Positions 1 to 6,660 of a DNA stretch of 8,957 bases are shown here, in pieces; positions within the stretch are counted from its first letter, which is position 1, and each line of letters begins with the position of its first letter. This DNA is from Gemmatimonadota bacterium. Its GTDB lineage: Bacteria; Gemmatimonadota; Gemmatimonadetes; Gemmatimonadales; Gemmatimonadaceae. The translations under genes were made by a program, and so were the position numbers. The stretch lies in contig JARIET010000103.1 of assembly GCA_031127185.1 (NCBI GenBank), positions 1 to 8,957 on the forward strand. The letters run 5' to 3'. The notes under the pieces are model-generated. The model saw only the letters and a list, made by a program, of their open reading frames with translations, did not search any database and was not told the origin of the DNA.

Positions 1-1078
1 GATCGAACACCACGCGCACCTGCAGAAGGACTTCGGGTCATCGAGCGGACGCGCCTATCTGGCCTGGGGCGTTACGACGATGCGAAGCCCCGGCGGCTCG
101 CCTTACGAATCCGTGGAATACAAGGAGGCCGTTGAAGCCGGAGTGCGACCAGGGCCGCACATCTACTCGACTGGCTACCTGATGGAATGGAACCGCGTCT
201 ACTACAACATGGCGGTGGCCGTGTCGTCGCCTGCGCATCTGGACTTGGAGATGCAACGCGCGAAGGTGCTCGGACACGACATGCTGAAGAGCTATGTGCG
301 GATGCCTGACCTGATGCAAAAACGCATGATCGACTTCGCCCACACAGCCGGGATTCCCGTGAGCTCTCACGAGGTCTATCCATCCTCGCTCTCGGGAATC
401 GACATGACCGAGCACATGGGCGCGACGTCACGCCGTGGCTTTTCGCCCAAACAGGCGACGCTTCAGGCGACCTACGAGGACGTGATCAAGCTCTTCACGA
501 CTGCCGGGCAGTCTATCACGCCGACATTCTCACTTGGCGGCGCCGGGCTACGGCGCGCAGTTGAGCTCGACACCACGCTCCGCACTGATCCGCGCTTTGC
601 GCTCTACCCGACGTGGCTCACGGCTGCGACCACGGGAACGACGGTTGCGGGTGGTGGTGGTGGTCGCGGCGGGCGTGGCGGCGGGGCGGGAGGTGGTGGC
701 CGCGGCGGCCGCGGTGGCGCCACGATCCCAGCCGCGCAAGAACCAAGCAATGCGGAGTTGGCCATGCTGCGGATGATGCGCGCCGGAATGACAATCCTCG
801 CCGGCACAGATACGCCGAATGCCGCGAACCTGCATGGAGAACTGCGATCGTTCGTGGGCGCCGGAATGACACCGTTTCAGGCGCTGCAAACGGCCACTGT
901 CCATCCTGCCCGAATCCTCGGTATCGACGCCGGGAGCATCGAGGTCGGGAAGCTCGCCGATCTTGTGCTCGTTGATGGCAACCCACTCGCCGATGTCGGT
1001 GCTGCGCACCGCGTGCGTCAGGTGATGGCCAACGGGCGTGTGTACACAATGGCGGAGTTGCTGAAACAGCCCGAGTAA
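1..1078 (+). CDS. Amidohydrolase family protein (5' end cut off by window edge)
   Basis: The frame is open from base 2 to a TAA at 1076-1078, giving 358 residues with no start in view. It has the amidohydrolase-superfamily metal site in order. Numbering from the codon at base 2, these are an HxH motif (H4, H6, in HHAHLQ), a candidate carboxylated lysine K96 (DMLKSYVR), histidines H123 (SSHEVY) and H138 (TEHMG), and the metal-site aspartate D270 (LAGTDTPN). The C-terminus is the classic composite beta-domain ending of the imidazolonepropionase/prolidase-like branch (ATVHPARILG, GSIEVGKLADLVLVDGNP, VMANGRVY). A Gly/Arg-rich low-complexity segment of 23 residues lies between H138 and D270. The substrate cannot be read from sequence; the family cleaves amide, C-N or ester bonds using one or two metals. 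In related bacteria such domains often sit at the C-terminus of longer TolB/PD40-propeller proteins, which would suit the missing N-terminus, but that is inference. Family call is firm, function is not. Confidence 0.93.
   Translation, partial: IEHHAHLQKDFGSSSGRAYLAWGVTTMRSPGGSPYESVEYKEAVEAGVRPGPHIYSTGYLMEWNRVYYNMAVAVSSPAHLDLEMQRAKVLGHDMLKSYVRMPDLMQKRMIDFAHTAGIPVSSHEVYPSSLSGIDMTEHMGATSRRGFSPKQATLQATYEDVIKLFTTAGQSITPTFSLGGAGLRRAVELDTTLRTDPRFALYPTWLTAATTGTTVAGGGGGRGGRGGGAGGGGRGGRGGATIPAAQEPSNAELAMLRMMRAGMTILAGTDTPNAANLHGELRSFVGAGMTPFQALQTATVHPARILGIDAGSIEVGKLADLVLVDGNPLADVGAAHRVRQVMANGRVYTMAELLKQPE
650..718 (+). repeat. In-frame Gly/Arg-rich (RGG-like) low-complexity coding repeat
   Basis: Sixty-nine bases made almost only of GGN and CGN codons encode 23 residues that are all Gly, Arg or a single Ala, with several RGG units. 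It begins with five consecutive GGT codons and then varies synonymously between GGC, GGG, GGT and GGA. It therefore looks like an aged microsatellite expansion kept in frame. It lies inside the amidohydrolase catalytic domain, after the second metal histidine pair and before the metal-site aspartate, where a surface loop is expected. The reading frame on both sides matches the family, so it is an insert and not a frameshift. Confidence 0.85.
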
Positions 1079-1098
1079 CCCCGCCGCCCGCGGACGAC

Positions 1099-2025
1099 CT
1101 ACTGCCCCGTCGTGACTTCCTCATATGCGCAGGTGAGGATCTCACGCGGGCCCATGGGTCCGAAGCGTCCGTAGGCCTCGAAGCCCTTGAGCGGGTCGCG
1201 CATCGCCATCACCTCGTCGCGCGACTTGCCGGCCTTCACCTGTGCATCGACAAAGGCCAGCACCGCTCCAAGGTACGTCGTGAAGCCGTTCAGATCCGCC
1301 GCATTTCCCGTCACTGGGAGCCCGGCGTTCGCGTGGCCGAACACGTAGATGGTATCCGAGCTGTGATCCTTCACCGTGCGATCGAGCACCGTCATCCAGC
1401 CCCGAAGCGTGGCGCCCGCCGCACGATCAACGACCGGATGCCGCTGGTTGAAGCAGAGATCGCCCATGTGCGCCACGTTCGCGCGCTCGAACGTGATCAC
1501 GGCATCGCCGCTGGTATGGGCCCGCCCGTAGTGCCGCGCGCGCACTTTTTCGTCGCCAACGTCGGCTGACCAGTTGTCGGTGAACGTCGTGTCGGGAAAC
1601 AACTGGTCCGCAGGCGGATTCGCGCCCGGGGGCGTGCGCATGTGCTCATCGGCCTTGGCGTGCGCCACCACTTTTTTGGCCGAGCCCCGGAAGGAGATGT
1701 TCCCGCCGGAATGATCGCCGTGGTGGTGCGTATTGATCAGGAAATCCACGCCACGTCCGTTCGAACGCTCCTTGAGGCCGGTCAGAAACGCGGTGGCCTC
1801 GGCGGGAAACTGGCTGTCCACTGCCACGACCGCGCCAGGGTTCACCAGAAATCCAATCGTGCCCCCGCGCATCGTGAAGAATCCGACATTGCGGCGGATC
1901 GGTGTGAACACTGGCTGAGCCGCCTGCGCCTGCCAAAACGCGCCTGCGAAGGCAGGGCGTGTAATCGCCGCAGCCGCGGCAGCGGCGGCGGAAGTCGCAA
2001 GGAATTCTCGGCGGGTGAACGACAT
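1099..2025 (-). CDS. MBL-fold metallo-hydrolase with Tat signal peptide
   Basis: This is a 308-residue protein starting at the ATG at 2025. A TTG six codons upstream (2043) is in frame, but a GGAG 6 nt before the ATG favours the shorter form. The N-terminus is a twin-arginine signal (FTRREFLATS, then a run of eight alanines), predicting folded export, with cleavage possibly near residues 28-37. The metallo-beta-lactamase metal set is complete: HxHxDH as H100, H102, D104, H105 (INTHHHGDHSGG), then H170 (GRAHTSGD), D189 (VAHMGD) and H231 (VFGHANAG). It should bind two metal ions, usually Zn, and hydrolyse a substrate outside the cytoplasm. The substrate is unknown: nothing seen separates lactonase, sulfatase-like, thioester or lactamase activity. 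The family fold is certain; calling it an antibiotic-resistance enzyme would not be justified. It lies 115 nt downstream of the M23 peptidase gene on the same strand, so co-transcription is possible. It ends 20 bp from the convergent amidohydrolase gene. Confidence 0.94.
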   Translation of the reverse strand: MSFTRREFLATSAAAAAAAAITRPAFAGAFWQAQAAQPVFTPIRRNVGFFTMRGGTIGFLVNPGAVVAVDSQFPAEATAFLTGLKERSNGRGVDFLINTHHHGDHSGGNISFRGSAKKVVAHAKADEHMRTPPGANPPADQLFPDTTFTDNWSADVGDEKVRARHYGRAHTSGDAVITFERANVAHMGDLCFNQRHPVVDRAAGATLRGWMTVLDRTVKDHSSDTIYVFGHANAGLPVTGNAADLNGFTTYLGAVLAFVDAQVKAGKSRDEVMAMRDPLKGFEAYGRFGPMGPREILTCAYEEVTTGQ

Positions 2026-2031
2026 GGAAGG

Positions 2032-2035
2032 CTCC
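2032..2035 (-). promoter_or_regulatory. Ribosome binding site deciding the MBL hydrolase start
   Basis: GGAG on the minus strand, with 6 nt between it and the ATG at 2025. The in-frame TTG at 2043 lies upstream of this site, so the ATG is the better start. The Tat motif then falls at residues 4-9, as expected for a real N-terminus. Confidence 0.6.
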
Positions 2036-2140
2036 GGAGTCAATGGCTCGCGCGCAGCTGAAACGACCTGCGGCGCCGTCGGTGGGATTGCTCAACGGTA
2101 CGCCGCATCCAAATCCGGTGCAAGCGGCGACCGCGCTCGG

Positions 2141-3391
2141 CTAGTCGGCTCGCACCACTCCCGGTGGGCGGCCGAGGAACGCGAGGAGTGTGCTCCGCAC
2201 ACGATCAAAGGCAGGCTTTGCGGCAGAAGGCAGCGGCGTGCCATCAACGTTTCGCAGCGCGACCGTGGGACTCGTCTGGTTGCCGCCGACCAGAATTTCA
2301 AAATGCAGGTGGGCGGCGGTCGAAAGCCCGGTCCGTCCGACATACCCGATGACATCCCCCTGATTCACTCGATTGCCGCGCTGCCCCTTTGCGCTGAAAC
2401 GGCTCAAGTGGGCGTACCGCGAGACATAGCCATTGGGGTGGCGCACTTCGACCACGTTGCCATACCCGCCGGCATCTCCGGCGCGGACCACAGTGCCATC
2501 ACCGATACTCATCACCGGCGTGCCCTGCGCCGCCCCGTAGTCCACGCCCTCGTGTGCGCGCCTGATGCGGAGGATTGGATGGAAGCGCATCCCGAACGAA
2601 GACGTGACACGCGCAAACTCGACTGGGGAGCGAAGGAACGCCGTGGCCAGCGACTTTCCGCTCCCATCGTAGAACACGTTGCTGCTGGACGGAGCCTCGA
2701 AGTAGAAGGCCTCGATCGGACGATTCCCGACGAAGAGCCGCGTTGCCAATACCTGCGAGACCCGGGTGCTGGACTCGGGTCCGCGCGCCCGTTCGATCAC
2801 CGCGTGAACGGAATCCCCTTTGCGAAGTTCGCGCGACATATCCACCCGGAACTTGTACACGTCAGCGATCGCGAAGACGAGGCCGTTGTGCGATGCTCCT
2901 GGAAAGAGTTCGTCGGCGGCACCGTGCAGCGCATCGTACAGGTTGTTTGCCACCGCACCGCGCACGATAATCGTATCGACCGTCCAGGGGAGTTCCACTT
3001 CCCGCGCCGACCACGCTACACTGTCACTGCGCGTCACCCGAACGTGGCGATCAATCGCCAGCTTGAACACAATCTCCGTTGCCGGGGAGCCCGCGGAGTC
3101 GCTGATGAACTCGACGGCCATTCCGGGCCGCACCCGTCGCGGGTCGATCATCGGCGTGGCAGCAAGCACCTGCCGCGCTGCCGCACCGTCAAGACCGCCA
3201 CGCCGAAGAAGAATGTCCAGCGTCTCGCCGTCGTGGAGCGTGTCGCGACGGGTACGCGCGTCCAGCGCACGCAGCGAATCAGCAGCGATATCGGCGCTGG
3301 ATCGCCCGAACGACGTGACCTGTCGAGCAGCCACCCAGACGGCGAGCGCGGCAATGACGAGCATCACGACGCGTACGATTCCACGACTCAC
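2141..3391 (-). CDS. M23 family metallopeptidase, MepM/Csd3-like murein endopeptidase
   Basis: This is a 416-residue protein read from a GTG at 3391, supported by an AGGAG 9 nt upstream. One hydrophobic segment (about residues 5-21) follows a short basic start and fits an N-terminal anchor or uncleaved signal, placing the rest in the periplasm. Residues about 48-98 resemble an OapA/LysM-like peptidoglycan-binding module (DTLHDGETLDILLRRGG, RRVRPGMAVEF). Residues about 140-230 match the middle domain of MepM/Csd3 proteins (IVRGAVANNLYDAL, then ADVYKFRVDMSRELRKGD). The C-terminal LytM/M23 domain (about 260-380) has all active-site parts: H280 and D284 of HxxxD (AHEGVDYG), H327 (YAHLS), and H361/H363 of HLHFE. 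It should therefore be catalytically active, cutting peptide crosslinks in murein during wall growth or division. Length is typical for the MepM group. It is transcribed divergently from lipB, with the MBL hydrolase gene downstream. Confidence 0.95.
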   Translation of the reverse strand: MSRGIVRVVMLVIAALAVWVAARQVTSFGRSSADIAADSLRALDARTRRDTLHDGETLDILLRRGGLDGAAARQVLAATPMIDPRRVRPGMAVEFISDSAGSPATEIVFKLAIDRHVRVTRSDSVAWSAREVELPWTVDTIIVRGAVANNLYDALHGAADELFPGASHNGLVFAIADVYKFRVDMSRELRKGDSVHAVIERARGPESSTRVSQVLATRLFVGNRPIEAFYFEAPSSSNVFYDGSGKSLATAFLRSPVEFARVTSSFGMRFHPILRIRRAHEGVDYGAAQGTPVMSIGDGTVVRAGDAGGYGNVVEVRHPNGYVSRYAHLSRFSAKGQRGNRVNQGDVIGYVGRTGLSTAAHLHFEILVGGNQTSPTVALRNVDGTPLPSAAKPAFDRVRSTLLAFLGRPPGVVRAD

Positions 3392-3400
3392 GCCGAATTT

Positions 3401-3405
3401 CTCCT
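3401..3405 (-). promoter_or_regulatory. Strong ribosome binding site of the M23 peptidase gene
   Basis: AGGAG on the minus strand, separated by 9 nt from the GTG at 3391. It is the clearest Shine-Dalgarno sequence in the window and settles the GTG start, which puts the membrane segment right at the N-terminus. Confidence 0.7.
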
Positions 3406-3420
3406 GATCAGGGCACTTCG

Positions 3421-3468
3421 GAACCTAAACTTGGATGCGGCTCCGTGGCCGCATTCGCTCCGAGGTTC
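3421..3468. promoter_or_regulatory. Nested inverted repeat between the M23 gene and lipB
   Basis: An inner perfect 7-bp inverted repeat, ATGCGGC (3435-3441) and GCCGCAT (3448-3454), has a 6-nt loop. It extends to about 10 pairs if G-U pairs are allowed. It is enclosed by a second perfect repeat, GAACCT (3421-3426) and AGGTTC (3463-3468), with equal 8-nt spacers on both sides. It sits in the divergent intergenic region, so it could be an operator, an mRNA leader structure for lipB, or chance in GC-rich DNA. No regulator is encoded next to it and no known element is recognised. Confidence 0.35.
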
Positions 3469-3527
3469 AGCCCGGGTCGCGGACTCCCGAGGCTAGATTC
3501 CGATTCATCCGTCTTTCGACGCTTGCC

Positions 3528-4271
3528 GTGACCCAGCTGCAACACACCGCGGACCGCCAAATCCTCGTCGCCTCCCTCGGCACCGTGCCATACGCCGAAG
3601 CGCTGGATCTACAGCGGGCGGCCGCGCGTGCACGACTCGATCGACGCCTGGATCAGGACGTGCTGGTCTTGCTCGAACATCCGCCGGTTGTGACGACAGG
3701 CCGAAGCACCAAGGGACAGAACCTCCTGTTGGATCAGGCGGCGCTGGCCTCACGCGGGATCGAACTCTTTGATGTCGAGCGTGGCGGCGACGTCACCTTT
3801 CACGGCCCCGGCCAGCTGGTCGGATATCCGATCGTTGACCTGAAACGCCACAAGGAAGATTTGCACTGGTACCTGCGCCAGGTGGAGCAGGTCCTCATCG
3901 ACGCACTTGGCGCGCTCGGTGTGCCGGCAGATCGAAATCCCGGCAAGACCGGTGTCTGGACCAGTGGCCGCAAGATTGCGTCGATCGGCGTCCATGCACG
4001 CCAGTGGGTGACCTGGCATGGATTCGCCCTGAACGTCACCACCGATCTGTCGTACTTCGATGTGATGGTGCCCTGCGGCATTCCTGACGTGGTGATGACG
4101 AGTGTCGAGCGCGAACTGCAGGAATCGCGCGCTACGTCGCCGGTCCGGCCGCCGGGCGAGCTGTTCGCCGAAGTGTCGGCGGCGGTCGTGGCGGCGATGG
4201 GCCAGCGATTTAGTCTCGACCCCGTCCCGCTGGCGAGCGCCGAACTGCGCACCCGAATCGCCGACGTCTAG
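3528..4271 (+). CDS. lipB: Lipoyl(octanoyl) transferase LipB
   Basis: LipB moves the octanoyl group from acyl-carrier protein to the lipoyl domains of 2-oxoacid dehydrogenases and GcvH, the first step of cytoplasmic lipoate synthesis. From the GTG at 3528 the protein has 247 residues. Signatures are RGGDVTFHGPGQLVGYP (85-101, with H92), GRKIASIGVH with the catalytic lysine K149, and MVPCGIPD with the nucleophile C183. The Lys-Cys spacing of 34 equals that of characterised LipB enzymes (E. coli K135/C169). An in-frame ATG at 3435 would add 31 Arg-rich residues with no family resemblance and would overlap the nested inverted repeat, so GTG 3528 is preferred, although it has no clear Shine-Dalgarno sequence. 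A weak -10-like TAGATT lies at 3494-3499. lipA is not adjacent here. The stop codon overlaps that of the convergent glycosyltransferase gene. Identity is very secure; the exact start is not. Confidence 0.95.
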   Translation: MTQLQHTADRQILVASLGTVPYAEALDLQRAAARARLDRRLDQDVLVLLEHPPVVTTGRSTKGQNLLLDQAALASRGIELFDVERGGDVTFHGPGQLVGYPIVDLKRHKEDLHWYLRQVEQVLIDALGALGVPADRNPGKTGVWTSGRKIASIGVHARQWVTWHGFALNVTTDLSYFDVMVPCGIPDVVMTSVERELQESRATSPVRPPGELFAEVSAAVVAAMGQRFSLDPVPLASAELRTRIADV

Positions 4272-5827
4272 CGCGGCTGATCGCTCGGGTACACCGCGCG
4301 AAATCCGGTCGCCCGGAAGAGATCCACGAGCATTACCTCCTGCTCGCCGCGCGTGACGCGCATCGTGCCGACAGAATCGATCCGGTCGAAATACGGTGCG
4401 AAGCGTTCCCGCACATCGTCACCCGCGCGCTGCTTCTTGACGATGATTCCGCTTCGGCCGAGCAACGCGCGGTCGTCGGTCGTGTAGCGGAAATGGTGTG
4501 GGTCGGCGCAAAGGCAGAGCACTGGCACTTCTGGCCCCAAACCGATTGCCGCCTTGCCAGCCTGAATCCAGCTCGTCGCCGCCACGAACGCCGGCTCCGG
4601 CCCAGCGATTGACTCCAGCGCGCGCGGCAACTGGTCCCAGGTCACGAGATCGCCTGTGGGATCGTTCCGGCCGAACGCGCCCGGCGCGACGCGCGCAAGC
4701 CACCCCGTGGCCGCGTGCGACGTCAGGAGCAGAATGAGCACGAGATATCCCCGCACGCTCCAGCGCATCCACCGCTGGGTGCCGATGGAGCCGCGATCCA
4801 TTCTCTCCACGACGGCGGCGCCCAGCATGGGAAAGACGAACAGCCAACCGGGAGCCTGCCAGTGCGGGAGGCCGACATCGCCGCGGAGCGACACGAGCGT
4901 GAATCCGAGGATTGGCCCGCCGGCCACGCAGGCCAGAAACCAACGCGGCGCATCCCCGTTGCCGGCTCGCAACGCTCGCCACGCAGCGGCAACAAGCGGC
5001 ACGAAAATCCACGGGAGCACCCAGGCCATCTGACCAGCAATGTTGGCACCGAACGTGTCGAAGTGAATACCCGTCATGGGCGCCGCGCGCGCGCCCTGAA
5101 AGGCGAACGACACCCATTCGTGTTGCGCGTTCCAGATGATGACGGGAGCAAACATTGCCAGCGCAATTGCCGTCCCGATGTATGGCCCCGGCGCCCTGAG
5201 CCAGCGTCGATGTGGCGCCGACGACGCCAGAAACACGGCCGTGCCGGCCAGCACGAACACACCGTGGTACTTCGACAGCATCGCCAGGCCGGTGAGCGCC
5301 CCTGCCAGCGCCCAATCGCCGGTCCGATTCGGCGAGGTGGCATTCACACCCACCTCCGCACCATCACCAAAAAGAATGCTCGTAATGCGGTCGACCGAGG
5401 CCGTCATGCACAGCATCAGCGGGCCATCCGGCAGCACCCAGCCGCCGCTGCTCAGGCTGAAGACAGCCGACACATTCAGCAGTAGCGCCGCGGTGACGCC
5501 CGCCCGTTCTGAAAACAGCCGACGGCTGATGCGCCAGACATAGTAGGTGGTTCCGGCGAAGCAAAGCACGAAGGGAAGTCGGACCACTTCGCCTGCTTCG
5601 CTTCCGGCCAGCTTGGCAGTCAGCCCCACCAGCCACAGGTGAAGCGGCGGGTGGTCAAAGTACGAAAGCGAGAGTTGGCGTGACACAGCGACGACGTAGG
5701 ACTCATCGACACCAAGCCCAACGGTCGCCGCGAGCAGAAACCGGACCACCGCGCCTAGCGCGATGATTGTGAGCACCTGACCAGCGGCATCGAGCCGCCG
5801 GACGGAAAACGACGAAGTGTCGCTCAC
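4268..5827 (-). CDS. Glycosyltransferase family 39-like (PMT/ArnT-type) membrane protein
   Basis: This is a 519-residue polytopic protein of the GT-C fold. Hydrophobic segments are visible at about residues 17-39, 84-100, 110-126, 172-200, 215-232, 262-284, 296-313, 326-342 and 357-372. The first periplasmic loop carries the acidic catalytic motif D41-E42 (LGVDESYVV), followed by YFDHPPLHLW (56-65). GLAMLSKYHGVF (180-191) and LPHWQAPGW (320-328) are typical of bacterial PMT_2 proteins. Residues about 380-519 form a soluble C-terminal domain expected in the periplasm. Such enzymes take a sugar from a polyprenyl-phosphate donor and place it on lipid, glycan or protein; donor and acceptor are unknown here. 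The GTG start at 5827 comes 6 nt after the stop of the upstream plug-domain gene. The GAGGG before it is too close to be a normal Shine-Dalgarno sequence, so translational coupling is likely. A later GTG (codon 18) would begin inside the first membrane helix. Confidence 0.93.
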   Translation of the reverse strand: MSDTSSFSVRRLDAAGQVLTIIALGAVVRFLLAATVGLGVDESYVVAVSRQLSLSYFDHPPLHLWLVGLTAKLAGSEAGEVVRLPFVLCFAGTTYYVWRISRRLFSERAGVTAALLLNVSAVFSLSSGGWVLPDGPLMLCMTASVDRITSILFGDGAEVGVNATSPNRTGDWALAGALTGLAMLSKYHGVFVLAGTAVFLASSAPHRRWLRAPGPYIGTAIALAMFAPVIIWNAQHEWVSFAFQGARAAPMTGIHFDTFGANIAGQMAWVLPWIFVPLVAAAWRALRAGNGDAPRWFLACVAGGPILGFTLVSLRGDVGLPHWQAPGWLFVFPMLGAAVVERMDRGSIGTQRWMRWSVRGYLVLILLLTSHAATGWLARVAPGAFGRNDPTGDLVTWDQLPRALESIAGPEPAFVAATSWIQAGKAAIGLGPEVPVLCLCADPHHFRYTTDDRALLGRSGIIVKKQRAGDDVRERFAPYFDRIDSVGTMRVTRGEQEVMLVDLFRATGFRAVYPSDQPR

Positions 5828-5833
5828 CCCTCG

Positions 5834-6649
5834 TCAGCCCGGCGGGCGCGGTGCGGGTGCGCGAGTCCAGATCACAATGACACCGCAGGCCGTATCGCGC
5901 TGGCGAAGCTTGGCTGGCGTCTCAGAGGGACCTCGGTACACCTCCACCGCTTCGATTGCCATTGGCGACATGTCGTCCATATGAAACGTGCCCGGCGGCA
6001 CGTAGCTCCCATCCACGTAGTAGGTCACGCGGCAAGCTGCGCCCATGTTCACTGCGTTGGCGCCGCCCCGGAAGACTGGATTGCGGCCCATGGAGATCAC
6101 GGTCCTGTCCAATCCACCGTCGCCAGCAATCACTTTCACGCCGGTCACGGTTCGCAGCAGGTCGCTGGAGTGTTGCGGGCGCCGACGGTCGATCTCCTCG
6201 CGCGTGATGTACGCGCCGTTGCCCGACATCCGGCGCGCCCAGAACTCCGCCATCCGGCCATTGCCGCCGGCCTCTCGCACCATCACCGAATCGAGCAGCT
6301 CGGGAATGGCCTTCAGCTCGAAATCGAGCTGTCGCGGCTTGTGCCCGTCGAGCGTGACGCGTTCCTCACTCGCCTCGAATCCAATGCGTCGCACATTCAC
6401 GCGCACGCGCGCCACCGGGGCCGCGAGGAACTCATACACGCCTGAATCGTTCGTGATTGCCCGGAGGTCGGTGTTGACAATCCAGACCTCGGCCCTCGCC
6501 ACCGGAACGCCATTCAGGTTCGTGACGACGCCAGACAACACGGCGACGCGCGCCTGCGCCGCGACATCGCCGGCACCCATGGATCCGAATGCAGCGGCCA
6601 GTACCGCTGTCGCTGCCCGTCGCGCGCGTGTGATCATACCGGTGCGCAT
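5834..6649 (-). CDS. Secreted carboxypeptidase-regulatory-like / TonB plug domain protein without a barrel
   Basis: This is a 271-residue protein from the ATG at 6649, chosen over a GTG at 6655 because GAGGA sits 6 nt upstream of the ATG. An Arg-rich N-terminus and an Ala-rich core form a Sec signal peptide, with likely cleavage after AQA at residue 33. Residues about 39-115 are a CarboxypepD_reg-like beta-sandwich (SGVVTNLNGVPVARAEVWI, DSGVYEFLAAP, RRIGFEASE). Residues about 145-262 resemble a TonB-receptor plug: YITREEIDRR, SDLLRTVTGVKV, YYVDGSYVPPG, MAIEAVEVYRGPSE and a final CGVIVIWTR. Two cysteines, C206 and C255, could form a disulfide. The outer-membrane beta-barrel of normal TonB-dependent receptors (usually 500 or more further residues) is absent, and the C-terminus after VIWT is a short Pro-rich tail. 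It is therefore a self-contained short form, not an obvious truncation. The role is unknown; envelope-associated recognition or adaptor function is inference. It is the first gene of a unit with the glycosyltransferase. Confidence 0.85.
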   Translation of the reverse strand: MRTGMITRARRAATAVLAAAFGSMGAGDVAAQARVAVLSGVVTNLNGVPVARAEVWIVNTDLRAITNDSGVYEFLAAPVARVRVNVRRIGFEASEERVTLDGHKPRQLDFELKAIPELLDSVMVREAGGNGRMAEFWARRMSGNGAYITREEIDRRRPQHSSDLLRTVTGVKVIAGDGGLDRTVISMGRNPVFRGGANAVNMGAACRVTYYVDGSYVPPGTFHMDDMSPMAIEAVEVYRGPSETPAKLRQRDTACGVIVIWTRAPAPRPPG

Positions 6650-6655
6650 TGCCAC

Positions 6656-6660
6656 TCCTC
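6656..6660 (-). promoter_or_regulatory. Ribosome binding site deciding the plug-domain protein start
   Basis: GAGGA on the minus strand lies 6 nt before the ATG at 6649. It directly abuts the alternative in-frame GTG at 6655, which would leave no spacer, so the ATG is preferred. Confidence 0.6.

Noticed and set aside
604..807. Minus-strand frame encoding a Pro/Arg-rich repeat opposite the Gly-rich insert
   Set aside because: It exists only because the reverse complement of Gly/Arg codons reads as Pro/Ala/Arg. No ribosome site or flanking domain supports it.
1079..1098. Possible terminator between the convergent amidohydrolase and MBL genes
   Set aside because: The 20-bp gap is GC-rich but shows no stem of useful length and no T-run on either strand.
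1099..2025. Reading the MBL-fold protein as an antibiotic-resistance beta-lactamase
   Set aside because: The metal motif is shared by the whole superfamily and nothing in the sequence points to beta-lactams.
2102..3441. An 11-bp inverted pair (GCCGCATCCAA at 2102-2112, TTGGATGCGGC at 3431-3441) flanking the M23 gene, reminiscent of mobile-element ends
   Set aside because: Several 11-bp inverted matches are expected by chance in 9 kb. There are no target-site duplications and no transposase, and the gene is a housekeeping-type peptidase.
2015..3496. A long plus-strand open frame of nearly 500 codons opposite the M23 peptidase gene
   Set aside because: Its translation has no domain-like pattern and mirrors a gene with complete catalytic motifs. 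High-GC codon use commonly leaves the opposite strand open.
4715..5485. Long plus-strand open frame opposite the glycosyltransferase
   Set aside because: Low-complexity His/Arg/Pro-rich translation with no motifs; it is an antisense shadow of a well-supported membrane protein gene.
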